Positions 1-6,255 of a DNA stretch of 18,689 bases are shown here, one piece after another (the stretch's first letter is position 1; each line of letters begins with the position of its first letter). The DNA lies in assembly GCA_016872875.1 (NCBI GenBank), contig VGYW01000134.1, forward strand, positions 1 through 18,689, in the 5' to 3' direction. The DNA comes from Planctomycetota bacterium. GTDB lineage: Bacteria > Planctomycetota > PUPC01 > DSUN01. Below the pieces are notes generated by a model. The model made no database searches. It saw only the letters and a list, made by a program, of their open reading frames with translations, and had not been told where the DNA came from. The translations under genes were made by a program, and so were the position numbers.

Positions 1-29
1 TACAACTGCTCTGCGCTACACTGTGTCAT

Positions 30-101
30 TGCCAGGTCGTCCTTTCTCTTGGCTATAAGCCGTTGTTGCCACACGGATTATACCAGAAAGGCGACCTGGC
101 A
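30..101. repeat. Long inverted repeat with 17-18 base arms
   Basis: The arms lie at 30-47 and 85-101 and are complementary over 17 positions with one unpaired base (T40). The 37-base centre holds a smaller hairpin, GGCTATAAGCC, at 51-61. No gene could be assigned on either side because the window starts here. It could be the terminator of a gene left of the window, a miniature mobile element or a structured RNA. Only the symmetry is seen. Confidence 0.6.
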
Positions 102-126
102 CCCAGGGGAGTGGTGAGAAATGCGG

Positions 127-163
127 GTTAACAATGTTTAATGTTACGTTAATCGCAGGTTAA
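127..163 (+). promoter_or_regulatory. Four TTAA motifs at 10-11 base spacing (possible OmpR/PhoB-type operator)
   Basis: TTAA occurs at 128, 138, 149 and 160, each preceded by G or GT, so the spacing is 10, 11 and 11 bases, one helical turn. Tandem half-sites of 11 bases are the usual binding pattern of OmpR/PhoB-family response regulators. Such sites often replace the -35 box. Here the last copy lies 12 bases before a perfect TATAAT at 175 that has no good -35. The regulator is not in the window, so its identity is inference. Confidence 0.45.
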
Positions 164-174
164 GGTTGGCCGGG

Positions 175-180
175 TATAAT
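175..180 (+). promoter_or_regulatory. Perfect -10 box TATAAT without a clear -35
   Basis: TATAAT lies at 175-180. The six bases expected at -35 (152-157, ATCGCA) match the consensus poorly, which suggests an activator-dependent promoter. The TTAA array directly upstream could supply the activator site. The expected transcription start is near 187. Confidence 0.45.
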
Positions 181-186
181 ATAGAT

Positions 187-266
187 GGTTGGAAAAGGCC
201 CTCGAAGGGCGACGGTCATCGGGTCGGTGGCCGGGAGAAAAGTCGGGCGAGCGCCCGGCTTTTCTC
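187..266 (+). ncRNA. Candidate small RNA or attenuated leader, about 80 bases
   Basis: This interval runs from the start expected for the TATAAT at 175-180 to the end of the strong hairpin at 235-266. It also contains a small hairpin, GCCCT-CGA-AGGGC, at 198-210. No convincing reading frame fits: an ATG at 185 opens a frame of arginine- and proline-rich, unrecognised protein typical of GC-rich noncoding DNA. The transcript could instead be a leader ending at an attenuator. No known RNA family was recognised. Confidence 0.3.
235..266 (+). terminator. Strong hairpin with A-tract and T-tract in its arms
   Basis: The left arm 235-249 (GAGAAAAGTCGGGCG) pairs with the right arm 252-266 over 15 positions, with one G-T wobble (T243 with G258). 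The real loop is probably four bases, GAGC. The CTTTTCTC end gives the U-rich tail of an intrinsic terminator, and the matching GAGAAAAG would serve the other strand, so it may act in both directions. Confidence 0.6.
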
Positions 267-282
267 ATGTATGGACGCGGAG

Positions 283-321
283 GCCGTTCGGGCCGCCTGC
301 TCCCCCAGGGGCCCGAACGGC
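283..321. repeat. Perfect 12-base inverted repeat
   Basis: GCCGTTCGGGCC at 283-294 is exactly complementary to GGCCCGAACGGC at 310-321, with a 15-base loop. There is no T-tract, so it is not a typical intrinsic terminator. It lies between the hairpin at 235-266 and the LysM gene promoter. It may be a repetitive palindromic element or a second termination site. Confidence 0.5.
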
Positions 322-395
322 TCCCCGCCCACTGTTGCGGGCACCTTATCCCCCACCCGCTGCGCGAAATCCCTCCCCGTCCACAACATTTGGTA

Positions 396-424
396 TTGAC
401 ATCCGCCCCCTGCCCGGATAGAAT
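396..424 (+). promoter_or_regulatory. Sigma70-type promoter of the LysM gene
   Basis: TTGACA at 396-401, a 17-base spacer and TAGAAT at 419-424. This is close to consensus. The expected start near 431 gives a short leader of about 34 bases that carries the AGGAGG ribosome site of the gene at 465. Confidence 0.75.
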
Positions 425-464
425 CCGCGTCAGGCGAGCTCAATACCATTCCAGGAGGTCCCTC

Positions 465-1253
465 ATGGGCCGCGTGGACATCATGATGACGGGCAGGAGG
501 CGTTCGCGGTGGGGCTATGTGGTCTTCGCACTGGCCGTGTTCGGCCTACTCTGGCTGGCGCGCGGCGCCCTCTACCGCCGCACCCAGCCGCCCCCGCCAG
601 CCAGCATCCCCGCCACGGTTGGGGATGCGGTCGAGAAGGCATACAACGGCTTGGGGGGCAGCTTCCGCGAGCGGGTGCCGCTGGCGGACTTCGCGGCCAT
701 GTTCCACAGGATGGCCGACCCCGACGCGAACGGCCAGCTCCCCGAAATCCGCCAGGCGAGCGTGACCGATGCCACGGGGCCTGAGCACCCCGTCGCGCGG
801 TTCCGCGTGCAATATCCCAACGGCGCCGCCAAGGCCGAATACCACTTCGCACGCATAGACGGCCTCTGGCAGCTTCAGTCCTTCACGCGGGTCCCCAGCG
901 AACTCGAAGGCCCGCTCAAGCGGGTCGGACCCCCTCACGCCGCGGAGGGCGGCAAGGGTGCTCCGCCGACCAAGGCCGTTGAGGGAGGCACCACCCAGCC
1001 CCCCGCGCCCGCCGGCGGACGGCCCGCGACCCCCTGCGACTACGTCATCCAACCGGGCGACACACTGGGTGGCATCTCCGCCCAGTTCTACGGCACCGCG
1101 CGCCACTGGCGGCGCATCCTGGAGGCCAACCCTGGCCTCACGGAGCGCAGCCTGCGGGTCGGCCGCAAGATCCGCATCCCCTCCAACCCCGAGCCCGCAC
1201 CCCCTCGGGAGGACGCCACCGACGCGCCGAAGGCGGCGCCCTCCACTCCCTGA
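465..1253 (+). CDS. Membrane-anchored LysM domain protein
   Basis: 262 residues. After a basic N-terminus (RRRSR, residues 11-15) there is one membrane segment at about 16-32. A proline-rich linker follows, then an unrecognised globular part (about 45-150), a second Pro/Gly/Ala-rich linker, and a LysM domain at about 191-240 with YVIQPGDTLGGISAQFYG and NPGLTERSLRVGRKIRIP. LysM binds peptidoglycan or other N-acetylglucosamine polymers, so the protein probably sits in the cytoplasmic membrane with LysM in the periplasm. The reading frame stays open upstream to 189, but ATG 465 is chosen because AGGAGG (453-458) lies six bases before it and the promoter at 396-424 would leave an upstream start outside the mRNA. 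The tail is Pro/Ala-rich. The specific function is unknown. Confidence 0.8.
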   Translation: MGRVDIMMTGRRRSRWGYVVFALAVFGLLWLARGALYRRTQPPPPASIPATVGDAVEKAYNGLGGSFRERVPLADFAAMFHRMADPDANGQLPEIRQASVTDATGPEHPVARFRVQYPNGAAKAEYHFARIDGLWQLQSFTRVPSELEGPLKRVGPPHAAEGGKGAPPTKAVEGGTTQPPAPAGGRPATPCDYVIQPGDTLGGISAQFYGTARHWRRILEANPGLTERSLRVGRKIRIPSNPEPAPPREDATDAPKAAPSTP

Positions 1254-1347
1254 TCCGCATAGCCCCCGCGCGCACTCGGGAACGCGACGCTTCCCCATCA
1301 CGTGCGGCGGCCCGCCGGAGTGCGCTCGGGCTCGAGACCGCTCTGGC

Positions 1348-1376
1348 TTGACGCGGGCGATGGTATCGTGTATAAC
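1348..1376 (+). promoter_or_regulatory. Promoter of the PIN/RHH toxin-antitoxin pair
   Basis: TTGACG at 1348-1353, a 17-base spacer and TATAAC at 1371-1376. The expected transcription start is the A of the ATG at 1383 or next to it, so the toxin message is probably leaderless. No ribosome site is visible upstream of 1383. Confidence 0.7.
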
Positions 1377-1382
1377 ACCAAC

Positions 1383-1811
1383 ATGGCAATGCCTCACGTG
1401 GTCCTCGACACCAACGTGCTCGTGTCTGCGCTCCGTTCGCGCCGCGGGGCTTCGTTCCGCCTTCTCGAACTGCTGGACGAAGGAAGGTTCGGGATCGACG
1501 TCTCGGTGCCCCTGATGCTCGAGTATGAGCAAGAAGCCAGGAGCTTGGAGGGAACGACGCCTCTGACTCTTGCCGACATTGACGCGGTGCTCGACTACCT
1601 GTGTGCCGTGGCGCGCCGGTGGAAGGTCTTCTACCTGTGGCGCCCGTTCCTCAGGCACGCGAAGGACGACATGGTCCTGGAATTGGCGGTGGCGGCAGGT
1701 TCCGACGCCATCGTCACCCACAACAAGAGGGACTTCCCGGGCGTGGAGCAGTTCGGCCTGCGCGTCCTCAGCCCGAGGGAGTTTCTGGATGACCTAGGAG
1801 AGCTGCAATGA
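1383..1811 (+). CDS. PIN-domain toxin (COG1569-like putative endoribonuclease)
   Basis: 142 residues, the usual size of single-domain PIN toxins, which cut RNA with Mg2+ bound by clustered acidic residues. The N-terminus VVLDTNVLVSAL carries the first acidic residue (D9) and the DTN signature. E47 lies in the next conserved position. The motifs HAKDDMVLELA and SDAIVTHNKRDFP near residues 97-120 are typical of this subfamily. The stop overlaps the start of the next gene (ATGA, 1808-1811), so toxin and antitoxin are translationally coupled, with the toxin first, the reverse of the common order. ATG 1383 is supported by the promoter; an ATG at 1389 is an alternative. The exact RNA target cannot be told. 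Confidence 0.85.
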   Translation: MAMPHVVLDTNVLVSALRSRRGASFRLLELLDEGRFGIDVSVPLMLEYEQEARSLEGTTPLTLADIDAVLDYLCAVARRWKVFYLWRPFLRHAKDDMVLELAVAAGSDAIVTHNKRDFPGVEQFGLRVLSPREFLDDLGELQ

Positions 1812-2065
1812 GCGCGCTCAGCATCCGACTGCCCGATTCGCTGCACCATCGCGCCCGCGAGTTGGCGCGGAGGGAGCGGGTTTCCATCAACCAGCTCGTG
1901 GCGTCGGCGGTGGGGGAGAAGATCGCCGCGCTCGATGCCGCCGACTACCTCGAGTCCCGCGCCGCCCGGGCCACCCGCGCCCGCTTCCGCCGCGCACTTG
2001 CCAGAGTCCCTGATGCCGCCCCCGAGCCGAAAGACCAGAGGGACTCGGGGGCCCTTCGGGAGTAA
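1808..2065 (+). CDS. Ribbon-helix-helix (CopG/HicB-like) antitoxin
   Basis: 85 residues. The N-terminal half, ALSIRLPDSLHHRARELA followed by VSINQLVASAVGEKIAAL, is a classic ribbon-helix-helix fold: a short strand that inserts into the DNA groove followed by two helices. Such antitoxins dimerise, bind their own promoter and neutralise the toxin with the C-terminal tail. The tail here is Arg/Ala/Pro-rich and probably contacts the PIN protein encoded immediately upstream. Start ATG 1808 overlaps the toxin stop by four bases. The autoregulatory site would be expected around 1348-1383; no clear operator palindrome was identified there. Confidence 0.8.
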   Translation: MSALSIRLPDSLHHRARELARRERVSINQLVASAVGEKIAALDAADYLESRAARATRARFRRALARVPDAAPEPKDQRDSGALRE

Positions 2066-2067
2066 GG

Positions 2068-2219
2068 TCTTTTCTCGTCCCCTCGCTCCCGCGTGGGGAC
2101 GCAGCGTCCCGGACGCTCCGGCGTCCCTCAGCTCGGGCGGACAGGAAGGACGCAGTCCTTTCTCGTCCCCACGGTCCTCCGTGGGGACGGGGCGTCTTGG
2201 GCGCTCCGGCGGCCCCTTC
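2068..2219. repeat. Imperfect direct repeat, two copies of about 63 bases, with hairpins
   Basis: Copy 1 (2068-2130) and copy 2 (2156-2219) are offset by 88 bases and agree at roughly four in five positions, including TTTCTCGTCCCC, GTGGGGACG and GCGCTCCGGCG-like blocks. Each can fold through GTCCCC/GGGGAC, and copy 1 also has GGGACGC-A-GCGTCCC at 2096-2110. They lie directly after the antitoxin stop and look like repetitive palindromic elements. No gene was seen in 2066-2369. Confidence 0.6.
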
Positions 2220-2315
2220 GCTGGTCACGCGGGACAGAGAAGAGAGACGCGGGAGCGCCAAGGACATAGCATCCCAGCGGGGGACCGTCGGGACGAGGGT
2301 GGGGGTTACCGCCTC

Positions 2316-2360
2316 CACAGCCGAGAGCCTGCCCTGAGCGAAGCCGACGGGGCGGCTGTG
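2316..2360. repeat. Inverted repeat CACAGCCG / CGGCTGTG
   Basis: CACAGCCG at 2316-2323 pairs with CGGCTGTG at 2353-2360. The centre contains GAGCCTGCCCTGAGCGAAGC, which I recognise as resembling a repeat scattered through several bacterial phyla (recollection, not checked). It lies just past the 3' end of the minus-strand gene and could help terminate its transcript. Confidence 0.45.
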
Positions 2361-2369
2361 CTACACGGC

Positions 2370-3335
2370 TCACACCCTCCACGGCCGCTCGCGCTGCTGG
2401 TTCTCGGCGAGGGCTTCAAGGGCGATGTTGGTGTCCTCGACGAGCTGGAAGTCGTACATGCCCACGCAGAGGAAGTCGGCGCCCCCCTTGAGGGCGTAGC
2501 GGAAGGCGTCGGCGGGGCGGATGGCGCCGGCGGCGAGGACCTTGAAGGCGATCCAGGGCTCGGGGCGCTCCTTCATGTAGGCAATCGTCTCGTCGGGCTT
2601 GTCGCACCAGAGGTTGTCGCATTCGTCCTTGCCGTCGCGGGCGGACCAGTAGCGGTGGTGGTGGAGGGTCTTCATCCAGAAGTCGGGCTTGAGGCCGGCC
2701 TCGACGCAGCCCTGGACGGTTGCGAGCTTGTGCCCGCCGATGCCCGCGGGCAGGCCGTTGGAGCGGATGAGCTCGAGGCCCTTGGCGAGCTGGTCGAACT
2801 GCTTGCGGAGGACCATGCCGTCGGCCATGCCGCCGTGGATGTAGCAGGCGGCGGCGCCGCCGTCAATCGAGGCCTTGATCCCCTCCTCGATGCTGCTCCC
2901 GCCGCAGTCGGAGATGAACTGTATCTTGCCGAGCTTGCGCCACCAGTATTCCTTGATGACCTCGCAGAGGCAGGGATTGGTGAGGAAGGCGTTGATGCCG
3001 CACTTCTCCGCGAGGGCGAAGGTCTCGAAGATTTTCCACTTGTGGTGGTACTGCTTCACCAGGGCGTCCACATAGAGCAGGTCGCGTGCGTGTGCCCAGC
3101 CGGCGATGTGGTTTCCGCCGAGGATGAGGCGGCTGAGCTCCAGCTTGCCCAGCTTGGTGTGGGGCACCTGGCCCTTGAGGTCCTTGAGCGTGCGGAAGTT
3201 GAAGCTCTTGATCGTGGCAGAGGTCACCGCATCCACCTTTGGCTGCTTCGGGACGCACGCGCCTGCGAGCGGCGCGCCGATGATCCCAGCGAGCGCGGCC
3301 CTGCGGCCGAGCCCCTTCTCACGCGAATCGGGCAT
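2370..3335 (-). CDS. Tat-signal TIM-barrel protein, aldo/keto-reductase-like
   Basis: 321 residues. The N-terminus has GRRAALAGIIGAPLAGAC: twin arginines at 11-12, a hydrophobic stretch and Cys27, so it is probably exported folded by the Tat system and may be lipid-anchored, although the residue three before Cys27 is Ala rather than Leu. The following KLGKLELSRLILGGNHIAGW resembles the first strand of aldo/keto reductases. Later motifs (CGINAFLTNP, AACYIHGGMADGM, GIGGHKL, GADFLCVGMYDFQ) alternate like barrel strands. It may be an oxidoreductase or isomerase acting on sugars; no catalytic set was confirmed. Start ATG 3335 is chosen for the signal peptide and a GGAG nearby; the frame is open much further upstream, but that part reads through repeats. 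Transcribed from the promoter at 3476-3505, divergent from the transporter. Confidence 0.65.
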   Translation of the reverse strand: MPDSREKGLGRRAALAGIIGAPLAGACVPKQPKVDAVTSATIKSFNFRTLKDLKGQVPHTKLGKLELSRLILGGNHIAGWAHARDLLYVDALVKQYHHKWKIFETFALAEKCGINAFLTNPCLCEVIKEYWWRKLGKIQFISDCGGSSIEEGIKASIDGGAAACYIHGGMADGMVLRKQFDQLAKGLELIRSNGLPAGIGGHKLATVQGCVEAGLKPDFWMKTLHHHRYWSARDGKDECDNLWCDKPDETIAYMKERPEPWIAFKVLAAGAIRPADAFRYALKGGADFLCVGMYDFQLVEDTNIALEALAENQQRERPWRV

Positions 3336-3380
3336 TCCTGGCACTCCAATCTGGTTCCACCTGCTTCTTGCCTTCCGGCT

Positions 3381-3453
3381 CGTAGTGCGGCCTTCAGGCC
3401 GTCTCCCGGCGCGGGCATCGCCCCGGAGGGACGGGCTGAAGCCCGCACTACGA
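3381..3453. repeat. Pair of inverted palindromic repeats (22-base unit)
   Basis: The unit at 3381-3402 (starting CGTAGTGCGG) and the unit at 3432-3453 (ending CGCACTACG) are inverted copies differing at two positions. The two changes are complementary to one another, so each copy keeps its own hairpin (CGGCC-TTCA-GGCCG versus CGGGC-TTCA-GCCCG). The first is identical over 22 bases to 16824-16845 inside the large secreted-protein gene. The pair lies in the 5' leader expected for the TIM-barrel gene and could form one long stem. Confidence 0.75.
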
Positions 3454-3475
3454 ACATGAATTCCCCCATCACTCA

Positions 3476-3505
3476 ATTCTAATCGGCCCGGTTGCGCACA
3501 GTCAA
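3476..3505 (-). promoter_or_regulatory. Promoter of the TIM-barrel gene
   Basis: Read on the minus strand: TTGACT (3505-3500), an 18-base spacer and TAGAAT (3481-3476). The start expected near 3469 gives a leader of about 135 bases that includes the repeat pair at 3381-3453. It is 13 bases from the divergent transporter promoter, so the two may be co-regulated. Confidence 0.65.
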
Positions 3506-3518
3506 GCGGGATTGGGGC

Positions 3519-3547
3519 TTGACAGCGTATCGGGGGGTGGCTAGGGT
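3519..3547 (+). promoter_or_regulatory. Promoter of the MFS transporter gene
   Basis: TTGACA at 3519-3524, a 17-base spacer and TAGGGT at 3542-3547. The expected start near 3554 leaves a leader of about 23 bases that carries the AGGAG ribosome site. Confidence 0.6.
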
Positions 3548-3576
3548 ATGGGCACTTCACTTGTGAGGAGAATGGC

Positions 3577-4869
3577 GTGTCCGAGGCCGACGGGCCGTGC
3601 GAGCACAGGTGGGTCACGACGCGCCTGTGGGTGATGTTCTTCCTACAGTGGGCCACGCAGGGGGTGTACGGGACGCTGCTCGGGCGCTGCTTGCTGGCGC
3701 CGGTGGAGGTCGGGGGGCTGGGGTTCACGCCCAACGAGGTCGGCCTGCTGTTTGGCCTTCCGGGCACCCTGGCGGCCCTGGTGTCGCCGCTGATCGGGGG
3801 CCAGCTCTCCGACCGCTACTTCCCGACCCAGCGGTTCCTCGGGACGCTTCAGCTCGTGCTCGGGGCGCTGCTGTGGGTGCTGCCGTCGCAGAAGCGCTTC
3901 GCTGTCTGGCTCGCGCTCCTCGTGGTGATCAGCCTGGCCTACGGCCCCACCGTGTCGCTGGCCAACGCCCTGGCCTTCGCCCACCTGCGCGACCCGAAGA
4001 AGCAGTTCGCCTGGGCGCGGCTCGGCGGCACCATCGGCTGGATCGTGGCCAACTGGGGCTTCCCCATGCTCTGGCTCCAAACGGACCTCCACCTGCGGTG
4101 GCTGCCCCCGTTCATAGTGGGCACGGAGGTTCCCAACGTGACCGCCCGCCTCCTCGACGCGGTGCGCGTGGGGGCCTGCCTCTCCGTCCTCTTCGGGCTC
4201 TACACCTTCACCCTGCCGCACACGCCCCCGAAGCGCCAGGGGGTGGACCCCCTGGCCTTCCGCAAGGCGTTCAAGCTCTTCCGCCACCGCTCCTTCCTCG
4301 TCCTCGCCATCGCCGGGCCGGTCATCGGCGCCATACACGGCATCTACTTCTGGTACACCTCGCAGTTCCTGTCCACGCTGGGCCTTCGGGACTCGGACAT
4401 CCAGCCGGCGATGAGCACGGGACAGATCGCCGAGATCCTCTTCATGGTGGTGCTGCCCTGGCTCCTAAGGCGGCTGGGGTTCCGCTGGGTCATCGCGCTC
4501 GGCGTCTTCGCCTACGCCTTGCGGTTCGCAATCTTCGGGACCACGTGGCTCCCCGTAGGCGTCATCATCGCCAGCCAGGGCCTCCACGGCGTCTGCTTCG
4601 CCTGCTTCTACACCGCCACGTTCATCTACATTGACCGCCTTGCGGACGCGGACATCCGGGCCTCGGCCCAGAGCCTCATCAGCATCGTCTTCGGCCTCGC
4701 CCCGCTCCTGGGCGGCACGCTGTCCGCTCAGCTAGCCAAGGGCTTCACCAGGGCGGGTGTCCTCCAGTTCTCCCCATTCTGGTACAGCCTGGCCGCCATC
4801 GGGCTGCTCGCCACGCTCTTCGTCGCCACATTCTTCCGCGAGGACACGCCGTCAGGAGACAAGGCATGA
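3577..4869 (+). CDS. MFS transporter, nucleoside:H+ symporter (NupG)-like
   Basis: 430 residues, about the length of the nucleoside:H+ symporter family. It has about 12 hydrophobic segments in two halves joined by a central cytoplasmic stretch (around residues 215-235, HTPPKRQGVDPLAFRKAFKL). The first loop has GLLFGLPGTLAALVSPLIGGQLSDRYF, the major-facilitator G-x-x-x-D-R/K-type signature. WARLGGTIGWIVANWGF resembles the NupG-family motif after the fourth segment. It would import nucleosides or a similar small solute with protons. Start is GTG 3577: AGGAG (3566-3570) lies six bases upstream, while an ATG at 3572 is out of frame. Its last four bases overlap the Sel1-repeat gene (ATGA), so they form an operon. 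The substrate is inferred from family resemblance only. Confidence 0.8.
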   Translation: MSEADGPCEHRWVTTRLWVMFFLQWATQGVYGTLLGRCLLAPVEVGGLGFTPNEVGLLFGLPGTLAALVSPLIGGQLSDRYFPTQRFLGTLQLVLGALLWVLPSQKRFAVWLALLVVISLAYGPTVSLANALAFAHLRDPKKQFAWARLGGTIGWIVANWGFPMLWLQTDLHLRWLPPFIVGTEVPNVTARLLDAVRVGACLSVLFGLYTFTLPHTPPKRQGVDPLAFRKAFKLFRHRSFLVLAIAGPVIGAIHGIYFWYTSQFLSTLGLRDSDIQPAMSTGQIAEILFMVVLPWLLRRLGFRWVIALGVFAYALRFAIFGTTWLPVGVIIASQGLHGVCFACFYTATFIYIDRLADADIRASAQSLISIVFGLAPLLGGTLSAQLAKGFTRAGVLQFSPFWYSLAAIGLLATLFVATFFREDTPSGDKA

Positions 4870-5285
4870 GTGGACGCGAATCGTCGGCGCTCGCCGCCCT
4901 GCGGCGGCGGGCCGAGGCCGGGGAGGCGAGCGCGCAGTATGAGCTCGGCTGCTGCTACTACGAGGGACGCGGCGTCGCGCGCGACTACCCCGAAGCCCTC
5001 AAGTGGTACCGCAAGGCCGCCGCCCAGGGCCACAACAGCGGCCTGTGCGACGTCGGCTACTGCTACCGCAACGGCCACGGGGTGGAGCGAGACTACGCGG
5101 CGGCCATCCCCTACTACCAGCAGGCCGCGAACCAGGGCTGCCCCACCGGCGCCTACTGGCTCGCCTACGCCCACGAGCACGGCCAGGGCGTGCCCAAGGA
5201 CGTCGGGAAGGCGGAGCACTGGTATCGTATCGCCCGCGGCCGCGGCGACGCCGACGCTGCGGCGGCGCTCGAACGGCTTGGCTAG
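4866..5285 (+). CDS. Sel1-repeat (SLR/TPR-like) protein
   Basis: 139 residues and no signal peptide. It has about three Sel1 repeats at roughly 20-55, 56-91 and 92-128, each with the pattern A-x-x-x-L-G-x-x-Y-x-x-G-x-G-V followed by D-Y-x-x-A-x-x-W/Y-Y-x-x-A-A, as in YELGCCYYEGRGVARDYPEA. Sel1 repeats form helix pairs that mediate protein-protein contacts. The start overlaps the transporter stop (ATGA at 4866), implying coupled translation and a role alongside the transporter, but no partner can be named. The gene ends in CTAG at 5282-5285, which also contains the stop of the convergent minus-strand gene. Confidence 0.85.
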   Translation: MSGRESSALAALRRRAEAGEASAQYELGCCYYEGRGVARDYPEALKWYRKAAAQGHNSGLCDVGYCYRNGHGVERDYAAAIPYYQQAANQGCPTGAYWLAYAHEHGQGVPKDVGKAEHWYRIARGRGDADAAAALERLG

Positions 5286-5668
5286 CGCTCGCAGGCCCAC
5301 TCCCTCGGGTCGAGTGCCGCCGCGGCGCGGATCAGCGCCGCCACCTCCGGCCACTCGGCATCCGCACGGCACCCAATCGGCACGAACCGCTTCGACACCC
5401 TCTTGCCCCGCAGCAGCCCGCGTGGGTCGGCCAGCCGCACCCCGTGGATGAACTCCAACCGCAGCTTGCCATGCTTCGCCACGATCTGGCACACCGCCCC
5501 CTTCACACGTCCACCCACTTGCGGGCGATGGTACGACAGCCCACCCCACAGCACCGACTCCTCCGCCTCTGGCGCCACCGCCCGCACCACCCGCCGCAAC
5601 GCCAGCACCCGCTCCCGCACCCCCGGCCCCAGCCCTTCAATAAGCGCCCTCACGTCTTCTTCCGGCAT
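5282..5668 (-). CDS. DUF1801 (YdhG-like) domain protein
   Basis: 128 residues, the normal size of small DUF1801 proteins. Visible family features are an N-terminal helix, LRRVVRAVAPEAEESVLWGGLSYH near residues 27-50, then CQIVAKHGKLRLEFIHGVRL and a C-terminal helix. The fold is that of the YdhG/frataxin-like superfamily; its biochemical role is not established. Start ATG 5668 is chosen over an upstream ATG because AAGGAGG lies six bases before it. The first copy of the repeat unit (from 5682) begins just upstream and overlaps the region where the promoter must lie. The gene converges on the Sel1 gene with stops overlapping in CTAG. Confidence 0.75.
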   Translation of the reverse strand: MPEEDVRALIEGLGPGVRERVLALRRVVRAVAPEAEESVLWGGLSYHRPQVGGRVKGAVCQIVAKHGKLRLEFIHGVRLADPRGLLRGKRVSKRFVPIGCRADAEWPEVAALIRAAAALDPREWACER

Positions 5669-5681
5669 CCAACGCCTCCTT

Positions 5682-5944
5682 ATTCGGCTTCCCATTCCCC
5701 TGCCCCCATTCCCTTGCCAGGTTCTTGCCCACCTCGCGGCCGGACGATGGGCAAAGGAATGGGGGCAGGGGAATCAAGAGCGGATGCAGCGCCTGTCCTC
5801 CACTCCGTCAACCATGCCCTCCGCCCCCTCGCCGACCTCATCCGCAAACAGGCCCGCAGAAAGCGCCCCGCCGCCCGGCCCTGAGCAGCCAGCCGCCCCC
5901 CGGAATCACTGACGGCAAGAATGTAGAATGACGACCTGACACCA
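5682..5944. repeat. Repeat unit copy 1 (203-base core plus tail motif)
   Basis: The core 5682-5884 is nearly the same as 5975-6177. It contains an inverted repeat with 25-base arms, 5694-5718 and 5750-5774, and one mismatch, with a 31-base loop. About 37 bases after the core comes the tail motif AATGTAGAATGACGACCTGA at 5921-5940. No protein gene was recognised inside. The unit starts 14 bases upstream of the DUF1801 start codon, so it probably carries that gene's promoter or has displaced it. Confidence 0.8.
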
Positions 5945-5974
5945 ATGCCCACGCGCCTGAGCGGCCCGTTCCAC

Positions 5975-6240
5975 ATTCGGCTTCCCATTCCCCTGCCCCC
6001 ATTCCCTTGCCAGGTTCTTGCCCACCTGGCGGACGCACGATGGGCAAAGGAATGGGGGCAAGGGAATCAAGAGAGCATGCAGCGCCAGTCCTCCATTTCG
6101 TCAACCACGCCCTTCGCCCCCTCGCCGACCTCATCCGCAAACAGGCCCGCAGAAAGCGCCCCGCCGCCCGGCCCTGACCCTGCCGCGCCGCCCCTAAGGT
6201 GCCCCCCTGAGCCTATCGTGTAGAATGTAGATCTGACCCC
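5975..6240. repeat. Repeat unit copy 2
   Basis: The core 5975-6177 has the same length (203 bases) as copy 1, offset by 293 bases. The inverted arms are at 5987-6011 and 6043-6067 with two mismatches. The tail motif TGTAGAATGTAGATCTGACC follows at 6219-6238. Similar motifs (ACCTGGCCCC, GACCTGAC) continue to about 6290 and run into the 3' end of the minus-strand gene 6256-7122. Such tails resemble ends seen beside small Y1/REP-type transposases (recollection, not checked). No transposase is present here. Confidence 0.8.
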
Positions 6241-6255
6241 GGAGACCACCGGCCT

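Noticed and set aside
189..464. Upstream extension of the LysM gene
   Set aside because: This part crosses the hairpins and the promoter at 396-424. AGGAGG and the membrane segment support ATG 465.
1935..3482. Open frame of 515 codons on the plus strand
   Set aside because: It runs through the antitoxin end, repeats and the complement of the TIM-barrel gene. Its translation is low-complexity.
5682..6240. CRISPR array
   Set aside because: Only two copies of a unit about 265 bases long, with a 293-base offset; no short regularly spaced repeats and no cas genes.
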